Made by a program: the position numbers and the translations under genes
The notes under the pieces: generated by a model
Database searches by the model: none
The model's input: the letters and a program-made list of their open reading frames with translations, nothing else
What the model was told of the DNA's origin: nothing
In this document: positions 44,440 to 57,149 of the stretch, piece after piece
Layout of the letters: the number at the start of each line of letters is the position of its first letter
Numbering within the stretch: position 1 is the stretch's first letter
Assembly: GCA_039908105.1 (NCBI GenBank)
Contig: JAMOBI010000014.1
Location: 1-64,000, forward strand
Reading direction: 5' to 3'
DNA: 64,000 nucleotides
DNA from: Magnetaquiglobus sp039908105
GTDB taxonomy: Bacteria > Pseudomonadota > Magnetococcia > Magnetococcales > Magnetaquicoccaceae

Positions 44440-44478
44440 AGCGGATCAGACTGTCAAGTCAGCTTGGTTGATCCAGTT
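44440..44478. repeat. family 2 end fragment
   Basis: GGATCAGACTGTCAAGTC, then AGCTTGGTTGATCC. This is the same terminal sequence as the left end at 13922 in inverted orientation, with the outer GGATCA and TGATCC forming an inverted pair. It is followed by yjbQ after 26 bp. Confidence 0.75.
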
Positions 44479-44504
44479 AGGTTAAAGATTCATGGAGAGT
44501 ACAG

Positions 44505-44930
44505 ATGCGCATCCTTCAGACCACCTTCACGATTCGCACCCAGGGCCAGGGGCTTTATGAATTCACCGGCGAGGTTGCGCGTTGGTTGCAGAACGAGCGG
44601 GTCACCTCCGGGCTGTTGACGCTTTTTTGTCGCCACACCTCGGCGGGCCTGACGATTCAGGAGAATGCGGACCCGGATGTGCTGCACGATCTGGAATTTT
44701 TTTTCAAACGGTTGGTGCCGGAGAGATCAAACGGGTTCCGTCATACCGACGAAGGCCCGGACGACATGCCCGCCCACATCCGCGCCACGCTCTCGGGTGT
44801 ATCGTTGAGCATCCCGGTCAGTCAGGGGCGGATGGTGCTCGGGACGTGGCAGGGGATATTCCTCTTCGAGCACCGCTTGCGATCGCATCGGCGGGAGGTG
44901 GTGGGGTGTTGGATGGGAGAAAATGGCTAG
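44505..44930 (+). CDS. YjbQ/UPF0047 family protein
   Basis: 141 aa, the standard length. Conserved segments RHTSAGLTIQENADPDV, the Asp/His-rich DMPAHIRATLSG and LGTWQGIFLFEHR. The beta-barrel family is linked to secondary thiamine-phosphate synthase activity in E. coli YjbQ; its main role is unsettled. It is intact at both ends. The AT-rich island begins a few bases after its stop. Confidence 0.88.
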   Translation: MRILQTTFTIRTQGQGLYEFTGEVARWLQNERVTSGLLTLFCRHTSAGLTIQENADPDVLHDLEFFFKRLVPERSNGFRHTDEGPDDMPAHIRATLSGVSLSIPVSQGRMVLGTWQGIFLFEHRLRSHRREVVGCWMGENG

Positions 44931-44934
44931 CAAT

Positions 44935-45091
44935 GCAGATTATTGATTATAGTGGTCTTGTGCTATCGTATTGATTTTGTTGTCACTATTATATAATTTA
45001 AATTATTAAAATATATGGTTGACAAATATTTTTTATTATGTTCTTTTTGATTGACTGTTAAAAAAATTCTTTTTTGTTGGAGGTGATTCCT
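44935..45091 (+). promoter_or_regulatory. AT-rich leader of the island gene
   Basis: About 150 bp, strongly AT-rich. One candidate -10 (TATAAT, 44992-44997) has TTGATT 15 bp before it; TTGACA at 45019 has no good -10 at the right distance. The start of the gene behind it has a perfect GGAGGTGATTCCT ribosome binding site (45079-45091), unusual in this window and close to the full anti-Shine-Dalgarno complement. Confidence 0.4.
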
Positions 45092-46309
45092 GTGAGCAGT
45101 AAGAATCAGGTTGTAAAATTCAATAAAAGACCCAATTTGATCGCAAGAATCAAAGCAAGTTACGATGAAGCGGGATCCTTGGATTATCCTTTTAAAGTCC
45201 CTGTCAATTGGTTGTTTGTGATTTTCTGTGTTGTTTTTGTTGTGGGTTTTGGTTTCAAGATAAACACATATTTAACATCAGATTTGCAGATAGAGAGTGT
45301 GTATTTTGATTTATTCACTTTCTTGCTGTCTGTGATCGGTGTTTATGTGTCAGTAGTTTCTTTTTTCGTTATGCTCAGTTTATCAAGAGCTCAGAATGAG
45401 AGTCTGGACGAGATTAAATCAGACCAATTAAGAGAAAAGAATTCTAATCGTTTTTTTCAGATGGATTCTCAACTTGGAGTCGTTTTGGTTGTTCCGGTTG
45501 TTTGCAAGGATAGACCTCTTGCGATGATAAATTCTGGAGATTATTACGCAATATTGGTGATTACTGAGCGCATGAAGGGAGAGGTGTCTTACGATTGGGT
45601 CAGAAATCATGATGGAGATCCCGCGCTTTCCAGTGGTTTGCAAGAGGAGCAATTGGGTGATTTGGAAATACAGGCTAATTTGGATAATCACCCTAATCAT
45701 ATTTATTTGTGCACGCCATGGGTTAATAGAAAATTAAATAATCGGTGGCCGATTTGGAATCAGGAGACGATTTATGATGGTACGGATAAAAGTAATTACA
45801 ATTTCCCGTGCTGGTTTTATCGAGATGTGCCAAAGAACGCTGTTTCAAAGAAGGGAAAGCCATACCTGAAAATTCGAATCAACTGGAATAATGATATCGT
45901 TGATCTTGAATCCATGGCAGATAAATATTACGATATGGCTGAAATAGTTAAAAGGTGTTATAGTGGAAAAGAGTATAAACTTGGTCCAAGTGTTGATGAT
46001 TTTGCTATTATAGCACGATTGACACATAAGGATGGAAGAAAGGATATTATAGTTGCCGGTTTGCATCAATTGGGGACGTGGATTGTTGCAGATTTTATTA
46101 ATGGGCAAATCAACAGGAAAATCAATAGAGGAAAACCTTATGATTGCAGGGATGATGAAATATCAGAAATAATTCTTGGCTCTGATGATTTTATTGCAAT
46201 CATCTCTGGGACGTTTGATTTTAATATTATGAAAGTTACTTGGTCAGAGGTTTATCATGGGCATATTTGGCAATACAAACAAGGTTCGTGGATAAAGTAT
46301 GTAAAATAG
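45092..46309 (+). CDS. two-TM protein of unknown function, AT-rich island
   Basis: 405 aa with GTG start set by GGAGGTGA at 6-nt spacing. A basic N-terminus (about 35 residues) precedes two TM helices (WLFVIFCVVFVVGFGF and FTFLLSVIGVYVSVVSFFVM). The remaining 290 residues are soluble and cytoplasmic if the N-terminus is inside. The last 110 hold DDFAIIARL, IIVAGLHQLGTWIVADFI, DDFIAIISGTF and HGHIWQYKQGSW, an ordered beta-rich domain I do not recognise. Codons end mostly in A/T, unlike all neighbours, so the gene looks recently acquired. Small membrane-plus-domain single genes of this kind are common among defence effectors, but no such family match is claimed. Confidence 0.8.
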   Translation: MSSKNQVVKFNKRPNLIARIKASYDEAGSLDYPFKVPVNWLFVIFCVVFVVGFGFKINTYLTSDLQIESVYFDLFTFLLSVIGVYVSVVSFFVMLSLSRAQNESLDEIKSDQLREKNSNRFFQMDSQLGVVLVVPVVCKDRPLAMINSGDYYAILVITERMKGEVSYDWVRNHDGDPALSSGLQEEQLGDLEIQANLDNHPNHIYLCTPWVNRKLNNRWPIWNQETIYDGTDKSNYNFPCWFYRDVPKNAVSKKGKPYLKIRINWNNDIVDLESMADKYYDMAEIVKRCYSGKEYKLGPSVDDFAIIARLTHKDGRKDIIVAGLHQLGTWIVADFINGQINRKINRGKPYDCRDDEISEIILGSDDFIAIISGTFDFNIMKVTWSEVYHGHIWQYKQGSWIKYVK

Positions 46310-46331
46310 AACTGTCTGGGATGCGTCAAAG

Positions 46332-46376
46332 AATGCAACACACAAACAATTAAAATAATTGTTTGTGTGTTGCATT
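46332..46376. repeat. perfect 21-bp palindrome at the 3' junction
   Basis: Left arm 46332-46352 and right arm 46356-46376 are exact reverse complements (21 of 21 bp), with a 3-nt AAA loop. The arms carry AATGCAACAC at the outer ends and an AT-rich core. It lies between convergent genes and includes the last codons and stop of thpR. Likely uses: a two-way terminator, or the end of an insertion (see findings). It has almost no G/C in the inner stem, so it is a weak classical terminator. Confidence 0.9.
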
Positions 46377-46844
46377 GCCTGTCTCCAAATACGATCGCAT
46401 CAGCGCCACGTCCGTTACCTCCCAATCGCTGGAAAAGGCGGGCAGGGTGGGCAGCAGTTTCTCCAGGTTGCTCTCCACTCGGCAGCGGGCGAGGGTCAGG
46501 TGCGGCTTGAAGGGGCGCGGGGCGGCGGGCGGCGGGAGAATGGCTAGGTCTCGGGCGCGGCTGGCTGAGGGGAAGGCGCCCCAGCCGGTCAGTTGCAAAC
46601 GCATCGGGGTGTGGCGTGGGGCGATGGTCGCCAGTTGCTCTTGCAACGCCGGGATTTCATCCACCGGCACATCCCCGAAAAAACGGGCGGTCAAGTGCAG
46701 CATCTCTGGCGCCTGCCAGTGCCAGCCGGGGGGCAGGGGGCTGATTCGGTTTGCCAGTTCGGTCAGCTGTTCTTTCAACGCTTCGGGAGGGTTGAGCGCT
46801 ACGAAGAGTCGCGCCAGCTCACCTTGGATGTATGGCCCGGTCAC
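46350..46844 (-). CDS. thpR: RNA 2',3'-cyclic phosphodiesterase (2'-5' RNA ligase family)
   Basis: 164 aa. Two HxTx motifs, LHLTARFFG and HLTLARCRV, give the catalytic His/Thr pairs of the 2H phosphoesterase fold. GTG start at 46844 overlaps the upstream stop (GTGA), with GGAGG before it; the in-frame ATG at 46883 is rejected. The usual C-terminal segment (ARYEVLARxPL-like) is missing: after LMRSYLETG the protein ends with residues encoded by the palindrome (NATHKQLF). The C-terminus is therefore probably altered. Catalytic motifs are intact. Confidence 0.87.
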   Translation of the reverse strand: MTGPYIQGELARLFVALNPPEALKEQLTELANRISPLPPGWHWQAPEMLHLTARFFGDVPVDEIPALQEQLATIAPRHTPMRLQLTGWGAFPSASRARDLAILPPPAAPRPFKPHLTLARCRVESNLEKLLPTLPAFSSDWEVTDVALMRSYLETGNATHKQLF

Positions 46845-47266
46845 CCCTCCACCCACAATGGCAGCCCCGTGGTTTCGTCGCATCCCCGGGGCAGAGGCTC
46901 CCCGATCAACTCCTGAATCAACACCTCCGCTGCAAAAATCACCGTCCCCGGAGCCAGATGGCCGCCAATCGCCCGTCCGGCGTGATCGGAGAGCGTCAAA
47001 TGGACATGCACGAACGGCTGCCCCTCCTTCAACGAGACATTGCCCACCATCTGCACGATCTCCAGCGGCTCATCGAAGGTCAGATAATCATACGCATGCC
47101 GCGTCTGGTCGTAGAATCCCAAACAGGCCCGCTTCACCGCGCCCAGACCCTCGATCCGCCCGGCGCGAATCCCGTGCGCCCGACAAAAACCGTTCAACAC
47201 CTCCAACAGATCCCCATCGTGCGGCAGACGACCCTGCCAATATTTTCCCCCGGTAAACTCTCGCAT
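46841..47266 (-). CDS. PPC/DUF296 domain protein
   Basis: 141 aa, the domain alone without an AT-hook. MREFTGGKYWQGRLPHDGDLLEVL at the start; VHVHLTLSDHAGRAIGGHLAPGTVIFAAEVLI carries the conserved GGHL and His residues that form the metal or trimer site in bacterial PPC proteins. Function in bacteria is unknown. GGAGTG precedes the ATG at 47266. First of a two-gene unit with thpR. Confidence 0.85.
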   Translation of the reverse strand: MREFTGGKYWQGRLPHDGDLLEVLNGFCRAHGIRAGRIEGLGAVKRACLGFYDQTRHAYDYLTFDEPLEIVQMVGNVSLKEGQPFVHVHLTLSDHAGRAIGGHLAPGTVIFAAEVLIQELIGEPLPRGCDETTGLPLWVEG

Positions 47267-47493
47267 GGCCGCACTCCGCAGCAAAATTGTCCAACAGCCG
47301 ACAAAAATTAATGAATGTTTTCTAAACGCTTACCTGAGAAAATGGCATATTCAACACGCAGGAATCGGATTGTGCAGTGCGCCGTTGACGGATCCATAAG
47401 CGATTTGTTAAGTTGAACGACGGGGTTTCATCAATTCAAACAAAAATTGCATCGGGTTTGCAACCCACGGCAGCGTCAATCTAAGGATAGATC
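47267..47493. other. divergent region before gltB
   Basis: 227 bp between the PPC gene (minus) and gltB (plus). The gltB promoter should be in 47380-47480; no clear sigma-54 or other box pair was assigned. No gene. Confidence 0.4.
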
Positions 47494-52024
<4,531 letters not shown>

Positions 52025-52032
<8 letters not shown>

Positions 52033-53470
52033 GACCAAGGGTTTCATGGAAGTGGAGCGGGAGACGCCGCGGCCCCGTTCGGTTGCCGAGCGGATTCACG
52101 ACTGGGATGAGCTGTATCATCCTTATCCGGTCGACAAACTGCGGGATCAGGCGTCGCGCTGCATGGATTGCGGTATTCCGTTCTGTCACAACGGCTGCAC
52201 GCTGCACAATCTGATTCCCTCCTGGAACGATTGGGTCTATCGGGGCCGTTGGGAAGAGGCGGTCAATACCCTGCATCGCACCAACAACTTCCCGGAGTTC
52301 ACCGGTCGGGTCTGCCCGGCGCTCTGCGAGGCGGCCTGCGTGGTGGGGATCAATCGTGAACCGGTTACGATTCGCGAGATCGAACGCACCGTGGCCGAGG
52401 AGGGGTTTGCCCGTGGTCTGATCAAACCGATGTTGCCAAAAGAGAAGAGCGGCAAGCGGGTGGCGGTGGTGGGATCGGGTCCGGCTGGTATGGCGGCGGC
52501 CCAGCAGTTGACCCGTGCCGGACACAGCGTGACCCTGTTTGAGAAGAACGAGCAGGTTGGCGGGTTGCTGCGTTTCGGTATCCCGGACTTCAAGCTGGAA
52601 AAACGGGTGATCGACCGGCGGTTGGAGCAGATGGTGGCCGAAGGGTTGACGGTGCGCACCGGCGTGCATGTCGGGGTGGATATCACGGCTGAGGGGCTGC
52701 GAGCCGATTTCGAGGCCGTGGTGTTGACCGGTGGAGCGGAGCAGCCGCGTGATCTGCCGGTGCCGGGGCGTGCGCTGTCCGGGATCCATTTTGCCATGGA
52801 CTATCTGGCCCAGCAGAATCGCCGTGTGGCCGGACTCACCATTCCGCCCACCGAGGCGATTTTTGCCATCGGCAAGCGGGTGGTGGTGATTGGCGGTGGG
52901 GATACCGGGGCTGACTGCGTGGGTACGGCGATCCGTCAGGGGGCGGCGAGCGTCACCCAGATCGAGCTTTTGCCGCGTCCGCCGAAGGAGCGCGCGCCGG
53001 AGACCCCGTGGCCGATGTGGCCGAACATGCTGCGCACCTCCTCGTCGCATCTGGAGGGGTGCGAGCGGATGTGGAGCATTTTGACCCGGTCGTTTGAGGC
53101 GGGCCCGGATGGTCATGTGAAGGGGATCCACTGCATGCGGTTGCACTGGGCCGAGCAGGAGGATGGCGGGCGTCCGCAGATGCAGGAGATTCCGGGATCC
53201 GGATTCTTTTTGGAAACCGAGCTGGTGTTGCTGGCCATGGGTTTTCTGCACCCGGTGAAGCACGGGTTGCTGGAGGGGTTGGGTGTGGTGCTTGACGGGC
53301 GCGGCAATGTGCGTGTGGATGGCAACGGCATGACGAGTGTGCCGGGGGTGTTTGCTGCCGGTGATATGGCCACCGGGCAGTCGTTGGTGCTCAAGGCGAT
53401 CGATGGCGGGCGTCGTGCGGCTGTGGCTGTGGATGGTTGGTTGCGGAACGGGCCGTCGGTGTTGGCGTAG
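52025..53470 (+). CDS. gltD: glutamate synthase small subunit
   Basis: 481 aa. Two 4Fe-4S clusters from CMDCGIPFCHNGC and CPALCEAACV, FAD site VVGSGPAGMAAA, NADPH site VVVIGGGDTGADC. It passes electrons from NADPH to the large subunit. The ATG at 52025 lies 8 bp inside gltB. A longer frame starting 51 bp upstream lies in gltB and is rejected. Confidence 0.97.
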
Positions 53471-53495
53471 GGGTGATTTGAGTTGCATCTGGCGT

Positions 53496-53640
53496 CGAAT
53501 ATATTGTTTTAACTGGTGAAAAAAAAGAGAGGGTCTGGGAGATTCCTCTCCCAGGGTTTTGCTTTTGACTTTGGCCTTTAGCGCGCTCTTCAAAAGAAGC
53601 ATTTTTCGCGTTTTTTTGCGACAAATGCGCCGCGCGCAGC
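53496..53640 (+). repeat. family 1 repeat, left part only
   Basis: TTTTAACTGGTG, an A-run, GAGAGGGTCTGGGAG hairpin, TTTAGCGCGCTC, GCATTTTTCGCG and GCGCCGCGCGCAGCC. The outermost left end is diverged and the right-end modules are absent. A family 2 element follows immediately, as after the copies at 44253 and 31675. Downstream of gltD. Confidence 0.85.
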
Positions 53641-53642
53641 CA

Positions 53643-53775
53643 AGGCTTGCGGGATTGTTTTGCGTCTTTTGCAAAACAACCCCGCAAACATGGCCCAAGA
53701 ACTAAAGCCGCGTGACAGAGGCTTTCAAGGTTTAGTGACTGGCGTGTCAGCCCGTCGCAACCAGTCAAATCGGCT
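53643..53775. repeat. family 2 element, inverted copy
   Basis: In the opposite orientation to 13922-14072: CGGGATTGTTTTGC, GGCCCAAGAAC, AAGCCGCGTGACAGAGGCTT, GACTGGCGTGTCAGCCCGTC, CAGTCAAATCGGCTTGGTTG. The outer end keeps the CAGTCAAAT-GGCT terminal sequence; the other end is lost. It lies upstream of the coiled-coil/zapA genes. Confidence 0.8.
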
Positions 53776-54019
53776 TGGTTGTGCCGGGGCTTTGGGAGTG
53801 GCACGCCCCTGATGCCTCCAAGATTTTGATTTTGCAACGGGATGAGTCGTCGCTTCGGACACGGGTGCGACAGGGGAAGAGAATCGTGACGGCACAAGCG
53901 TCTGTTTCATCAATTAAGGTGGGTTGGCCTTGACAAGGTACGTGCGTTTCTTTAGCATGGAAAGCAAAAGTGGAGTCGTGTCGGTAACCTATCTGGAGAA
54001 GAGACGCGAGGCGGAGCCC
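53776..54019. other. region upstream of the zapA unit
   Basis: No gene assigned. Nothing but sequence leading to the coiled-coil gene; an in-frame open region reaches back to 53924 but has no good start before 54020. Confidence 0.4.
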
Positions 54020-54286
54020 ATGAATGGATTGACCGAGGATCAGGAAGACAAACTCGCCGTCTCGATGTCGGGCCTGGAGCAGCGCTGGAATGAGATGGCG
54101 CAGACCATCCGGCAGCAACGCGAGCAGATCGAGGCGTTGAGTGCTCAGTCCGAGGGGCAGAGGGAGACCGTAGCCGAGTTGGAGGAGCAGGTGTTGCTGC
54201 TCCAGGAGCGGATTGATGCCCTGGAGGCGGAAAAGACACGTGTGATTGCCCGGATCGAGCAGTTGTTGGGCCGGTACGAGGAGTAG
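54020..54286 (+). CDS. small coiled-coil protein next to zapA
   Basis: 88 aa, almost entirely one coiled coil (residues 15-85, heptads of Leu/Val with Gln, Glu, Arg). It resembles the small TIGR02449-type proteins that precede zapA in many proteobacteria, some of which act at the division ring; function here is inferred from place. The ATG at 54020 follows GGAG at 5 nt. ATG at 53957 is an alternative with no site. Confidence 0.75.
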   Translation: MNGLTEDQEDKLAVSMSGLEQRWNEMAQTIRQQREQIEALSAQSEGQRETVAELEEQVLLLQERIDALEAEKTRVIARIEQLLGRYEE

Positions 54287-54330
54287 GCTTTCGTTAAGAG
54301 GCTTTCGCGCCTCTTTCGGATTGGGGAGCC

Positions 54331-54615
54331 ATGACCACCACCCATGAGATTCGCATACAAGGTCGGCTGTTCAAGCTGAAATCGCAGGTGAGTGGAGAGT
54401 ATCTCCAGGAGCTTGCGCGGTATGTGAACGAGATCATGGATCAGGTGGCGCGGGAGTCGCATGTGGCCTCCGTGGAGCGTTCCGCCATCATGGCTGCGCT
54501 CAAGATCGCGGACGAGCATTGGCAGCTCAAGCGCACGATGGCCCGACAGACCGAAAGCGCGAATGAAAAGATCAGTGGCATGATTGCTGCGAGCGATCGG
54601 CTACTCAAAGGATGA
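54331..54615 (+). CDS. zapA: cell division protein ZapA
   Basis: 94 aa. Begins EIRIQGRLFKLKSQVSGEYLQELARYVNEIMD, the ZapA globular head that binds FtsZ; then a helix/coiled coil. Length is close to ZapA (109 aa in E. coli). GGGGAGCC precedes the ATG. The order coiled-coil gene, zapA, 6S RNA, fau is the conserved proteobacterial order. Confidence 0.93.
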   Translation: MTTTHEIRIQGRLFKLKSQVSGEYLQELARYVNEIMDQVARESHVASVERSAIMAALKIADEHWQLKRTMARQTESANEKISGMIAASDRLLKG

Positions 54616-54623
54616 ATCCCATA

Positions 54624-54812
54624 CCAGCAACCCCTGCGGTGTTCGTGAGGTGACCAACCTCCTGAGCCGATAACTTTTGAACCTGGGAACCGAGCTCTGA
54701 TTGCGGAGTGCCACCCCATTCGGGGTTGCCAGAAACAATTATTCATGGGTCCACCTTAACAAACGGGTTCAGAGAGTGTGATCCCACGGCACAGGCGGGG
54801 GCTTGTTGGCAT
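54624..54812 (+). ncRNA. ssrS: 6S RNA
   Basis: About 189 nt between zapA and fau, the conserved site of 6S RNA. CTCCTGAGCCGATAAC (54659-54674) matches the conserved CCTGAGCCGATA upper strand of the central bubble. CACCTTAACAAACGGGTTCA then GTGTGATCCCACGGCA resembles the 3' bubble strand of E. coli 6S RNA. Closing stem: CCAGCAACCCCTGC (54624 on) with GGGGGCTTGTTGG (ending 54809). Ends are estimated from this pairing. 6S RNA binds sigma-70 RNA polymerase holoenzyme and lowers transcription in stationary phase. Confidence 0.92.
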
Positions 54813-54842
54813 GTTTTGACGCCCAGAAGGCGAATAAAGCGC

Positions 54843-55439
54843 ATGGAACCCTCCAAGGCTTCGTTGCGTCAACGGCTGCGCGCCGAACGCCGCGCCCTCT
54901 CCGAGGATCAGGTTGCCGGGCTCTCTGCCACCATTGTGCGTCAAATCGTCACCGCTCGTTTTTATCAGGACGCGTGCACGATCGGGTTGTACCTTCCTTT
55001 TGACCACGAAGTTGATCCCTCCTCGTTGTTCCAAAAAGCAGTTTCAGACGGAAAAAAGCTCCATCTGCCGATCGTTGATGCCGCGAGTCGTTGCATGCGT
55101 TTTGTCGGCTATCAACCCGGAGATCCGTTGCGCGTTGGTGCGTATGGGATACTGGAACCGTGCGTTGCCCCGTCAGGCATGGGGGGGTTGGATCCGTTGG
55201 ATCTCGATCTGCTGTTGCAGCCTTTGATTGGATTTGACCGGGCGGGTGTCCGGTTGGGTTTTGGCGGCGGGTATCATGATCGAGCCCTGGCCGCGCGTGC
55301 CATCTCCTTGCGACCGGTTTGCGCGGGATTGGCTTATGCATTCCAGGAGTTGCCCGCTCTGCCTTGCGAACCCCATGACGTGCTCATGGATTGGGTGGTC
55401 ACGGAGCGGGAGGTGGTGGAGTGTCGGGCGTATCGTTGA
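54843..55439 (+). CDS. fau: 5-formyltetrahydrofolate cyclo-ligase
   Basis: 198 aa. SLRQRLRAERRAL and IGLYLPFDHEVDP (ATP/folate side), DLLLQPLIGFDRAGVRLGFGGGYHDRALA (the conserved GxGGGYYDR loop). It recovers 5-formyl-THF as 5,10-methenyl-THF. ATG at 54843 was chosen because it begins the family core; the open frame starting upstream at 54708 lies inside 6S RNA. Same position as ygfA/fau in gammaproteobacteria. Confidence 0.93.
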   Translation: MEPSKASLRQRLRAERRALSEDQVAGLSATIVRQIVTARFYQDACTIGLYLPFDHEVDPSSLFQKAVSDGKKLHLPIVDAASRCMRFVGYQPGDPLRVGAYGILEPCVAPSGMGGLDPLDLDLLLQPLIGFDRAGVRLGFGGGYHDRALAARAISLRPVCAGLAYAFQELPALPCEPHDVLMDWVVTEREVVECRAYR

Positions 55440-55505
55440 CATCTTATGGCTCTCGGGGCGGATGATCGTGTGGTCCGCGGCAGGGGCTTGGCGAAGGAAA
55501 GTTGC

Positions 55506-57065
55506 ATGGATATCGTGATGTTGGTTGTGGGGCTGGCGTTGGGGGCCGGGGTTGTCTGGGGGGTGATGGGCCAGTGGCGGCGTCAGCAGACGCTCGTCTT
55601 GCGGGAGCGCGAGGAGCGGATCGAGCGCATGACCCGAGATGCCGAGGAGAAGGCCGAACACGCCGCGCGTGAGGCGCAACTCCTGGCCAAAACCGAGCGG
55701 TTGCGGATTGAGGAGGAGGTCAAGGAGCAGTATCGCGAACGTCAGGAGGAGCTGGAGCGCTTGAAACAGCGTTTTGACAAACGCGAGGAGCAGTTGGATC
55801 GCAAATTCGATCAGCTCGACCAACGCGAACGTGAATTGGATCGGCGACGCAACAAGGTGGAAGAGGATCAGCGAGCGTTGGAGAATCGCCAGGAGGCGTG
55901 TCAGCGTCGGGAAGAGGAGATCGTGCACCGTCTGGAGGTGGTGGCGGGACTTACCACCGAACAGGCCAAGGAGCAGTTGGTGGTCGGTTTGCAGGAGGAG
56001 GTGCGGCGCGAGTCGGCCAATTTCATGAAACGCGCCGAGGATGAGGCCAAAGAGAACGCGGATCGCAAGGCGCAGGAGATCATGGCCACCGCGATCCAGC
56101 GGCTGGCTGGTGAATTCGTCGTGGATCGCACCGTGACCGTGGTACCGATCGCCTCCGAGGAGACCAAGGGACGGATCATCGGGCGCGAGGGACGTAATAT
56201 CCGCGCGATTGAGGCGGCCACGGGGTGTGATCTGATCATCGACGATACCCCCGAGGCGGTGGTGATTTCGGGTTTCAATCCGGTGCGTCGTCAGGTGGCC
56301 CGTCAGGCGCTTGAAGAGTTGATCGCCGATGGTCGCATTCATCCGGCGCGTATTGAGAGCGTGGTGCGCAAGGCGGAAAAAAATGTCAACAACGAGATTC
56401 GCGAGGCCGGCGAGCAGGCGATCTTCGAGTTGGGACTCTCCGGCATCCATCCGGATATCGTCAAGATGGTCGGCACTTTGAAGTTCCGCACCTCTTACAC
56501 CCAGAACGTGCTCTCCCACTCGGTGGAGGTGGCCCGTTTCGCCGGCATGATGGCCGAGGAGCTGGGACTTGATTTCGCCATGGCGCGACGCTGCGGGCTG
56601 CTGCACGACATCGGCAAGGCGATGGATCACGAGATTCAGGGCTCGCACGCGGTGATCGGCGGCCAGTATGCCAAGAAGTACAAGGAGCATCCGCTGGTGG
56701 TCAATGCAATCTGGTCGCACCACTTTGATATCGAACCGATTTCGGTCTACGGCCCCTTGATCAACGCCGCCGATGCCCTCTCTGCGGCCCGTCCGGGCGC
56801 ACGGCGCGAGAATGTCGAGACCTACATCAAACGTTTGGAGATGCTCGAATCACTGGCCATGGATTTCCCGGGCGTGGAGAAGGCGTTCGCGATTCAGGCC
56901 GGACGTGAGTTGCGCGTGATGGTCGCCTATGACCGGGTGAAGGATGAGGGGGCCATGACCCTGGCCAGCGAGATCGCCAACCGGGTGGAGAACGAAATGA
57001 CCTATCCGGGCCAGATTCGCGTCACCGTGATCCGTGAGATGCGTGCCACCGCTGTGGCGCAGTGA
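55506..57065 (+). CDS. rny: ribonuclease Y
   Basis: 519 aa, the usual length. One N-terminal TM (MDIVMLVVGLALGAGVVWGVM), a long charged coiled coil (about 25-190), a KH domain with GRIIGREGRNIRAIE, then an HD domain with catalytic HD in LLHDIGKAMDHE (near 366). It starts mRNA decay at the membrane, and is rare in classical alpha- and gammaproteobacteria. ATG at 55506 follows AAGGAAAG; the frame reaches back to 55446 but that part lies between the genes. Confidence 0.95.
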   Translation: MDIVMLVVGLALGAGVVWGVMGQWRRQQTLVLREREERIERMTRDAEEKAEHAAREAQLLAKTERLRIEEEVKEQYRERQEELERLKQRFDKREEQLDRKFDQLDQRERELDRRRNKVEEDQRALENRQEACQRREEEIVHRLEVVAGLTTEQAKEQLVVGLQEEVRRESANFMKRAEDEAKENADRKAQEIMATAIQRLAGEFVVDRTVTVVPIASEETKGRIIGREGRNIRAIEAATGCDLIIDDTPEAVVISGFNPVRRQVARQALEELIADGRIHPARIESVVRKAEKNVNNEIREAGEQAIFELGLSGIHPDIVKMVGTLKFRTSYTQNVLSHSVEVARFAGMMAEELGLDFAMARRCGLLHDIGKAMDHEIQGSHAVIGGQYAKKYKEHPLVVNAIWSHHFDIEPISVYGPLINAADALSAARPGARRENVETYIKRLEMLESLAMDFPGVEKAFAIQAGRELRVMVAYDRVKDEGAMTLASEIANRVENEMTYPGQIRVTVIREMRATAVAQ

Positions 57066-57149
57066 GAGCTGGTTTCAGTTTCATCCGTCTTGTGCGTCGT
57101 TTTTTAAAGCTGGAAAGCGCTGGTTGCAAGGGAAACGGAGGGAAAAAGG

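Noticed and set aside
45019..45047. TTGACA as -35 of the island gene
   Set aside because: No -10 sequence lies at 16-18 bp; the TATAAT at 44992 is a better but still weak candidate.
45092..46309. Naming the island protein a known anti-phage system
   Set aside because: No motif of a known defence family could be recognised; only the AT-rich island setting and domain layout suggest it.
53924..54019. Longer start of the coiled-coil gene
   Set aside because: No ribosome binding site before the upstream start codons; GGAG precedes ATG 54020.
54708..54842. N-terminal extension of fau
   Set aside because: The frame lies inside 6S RNA; the folate cyclo-ligase core begins at 54843.
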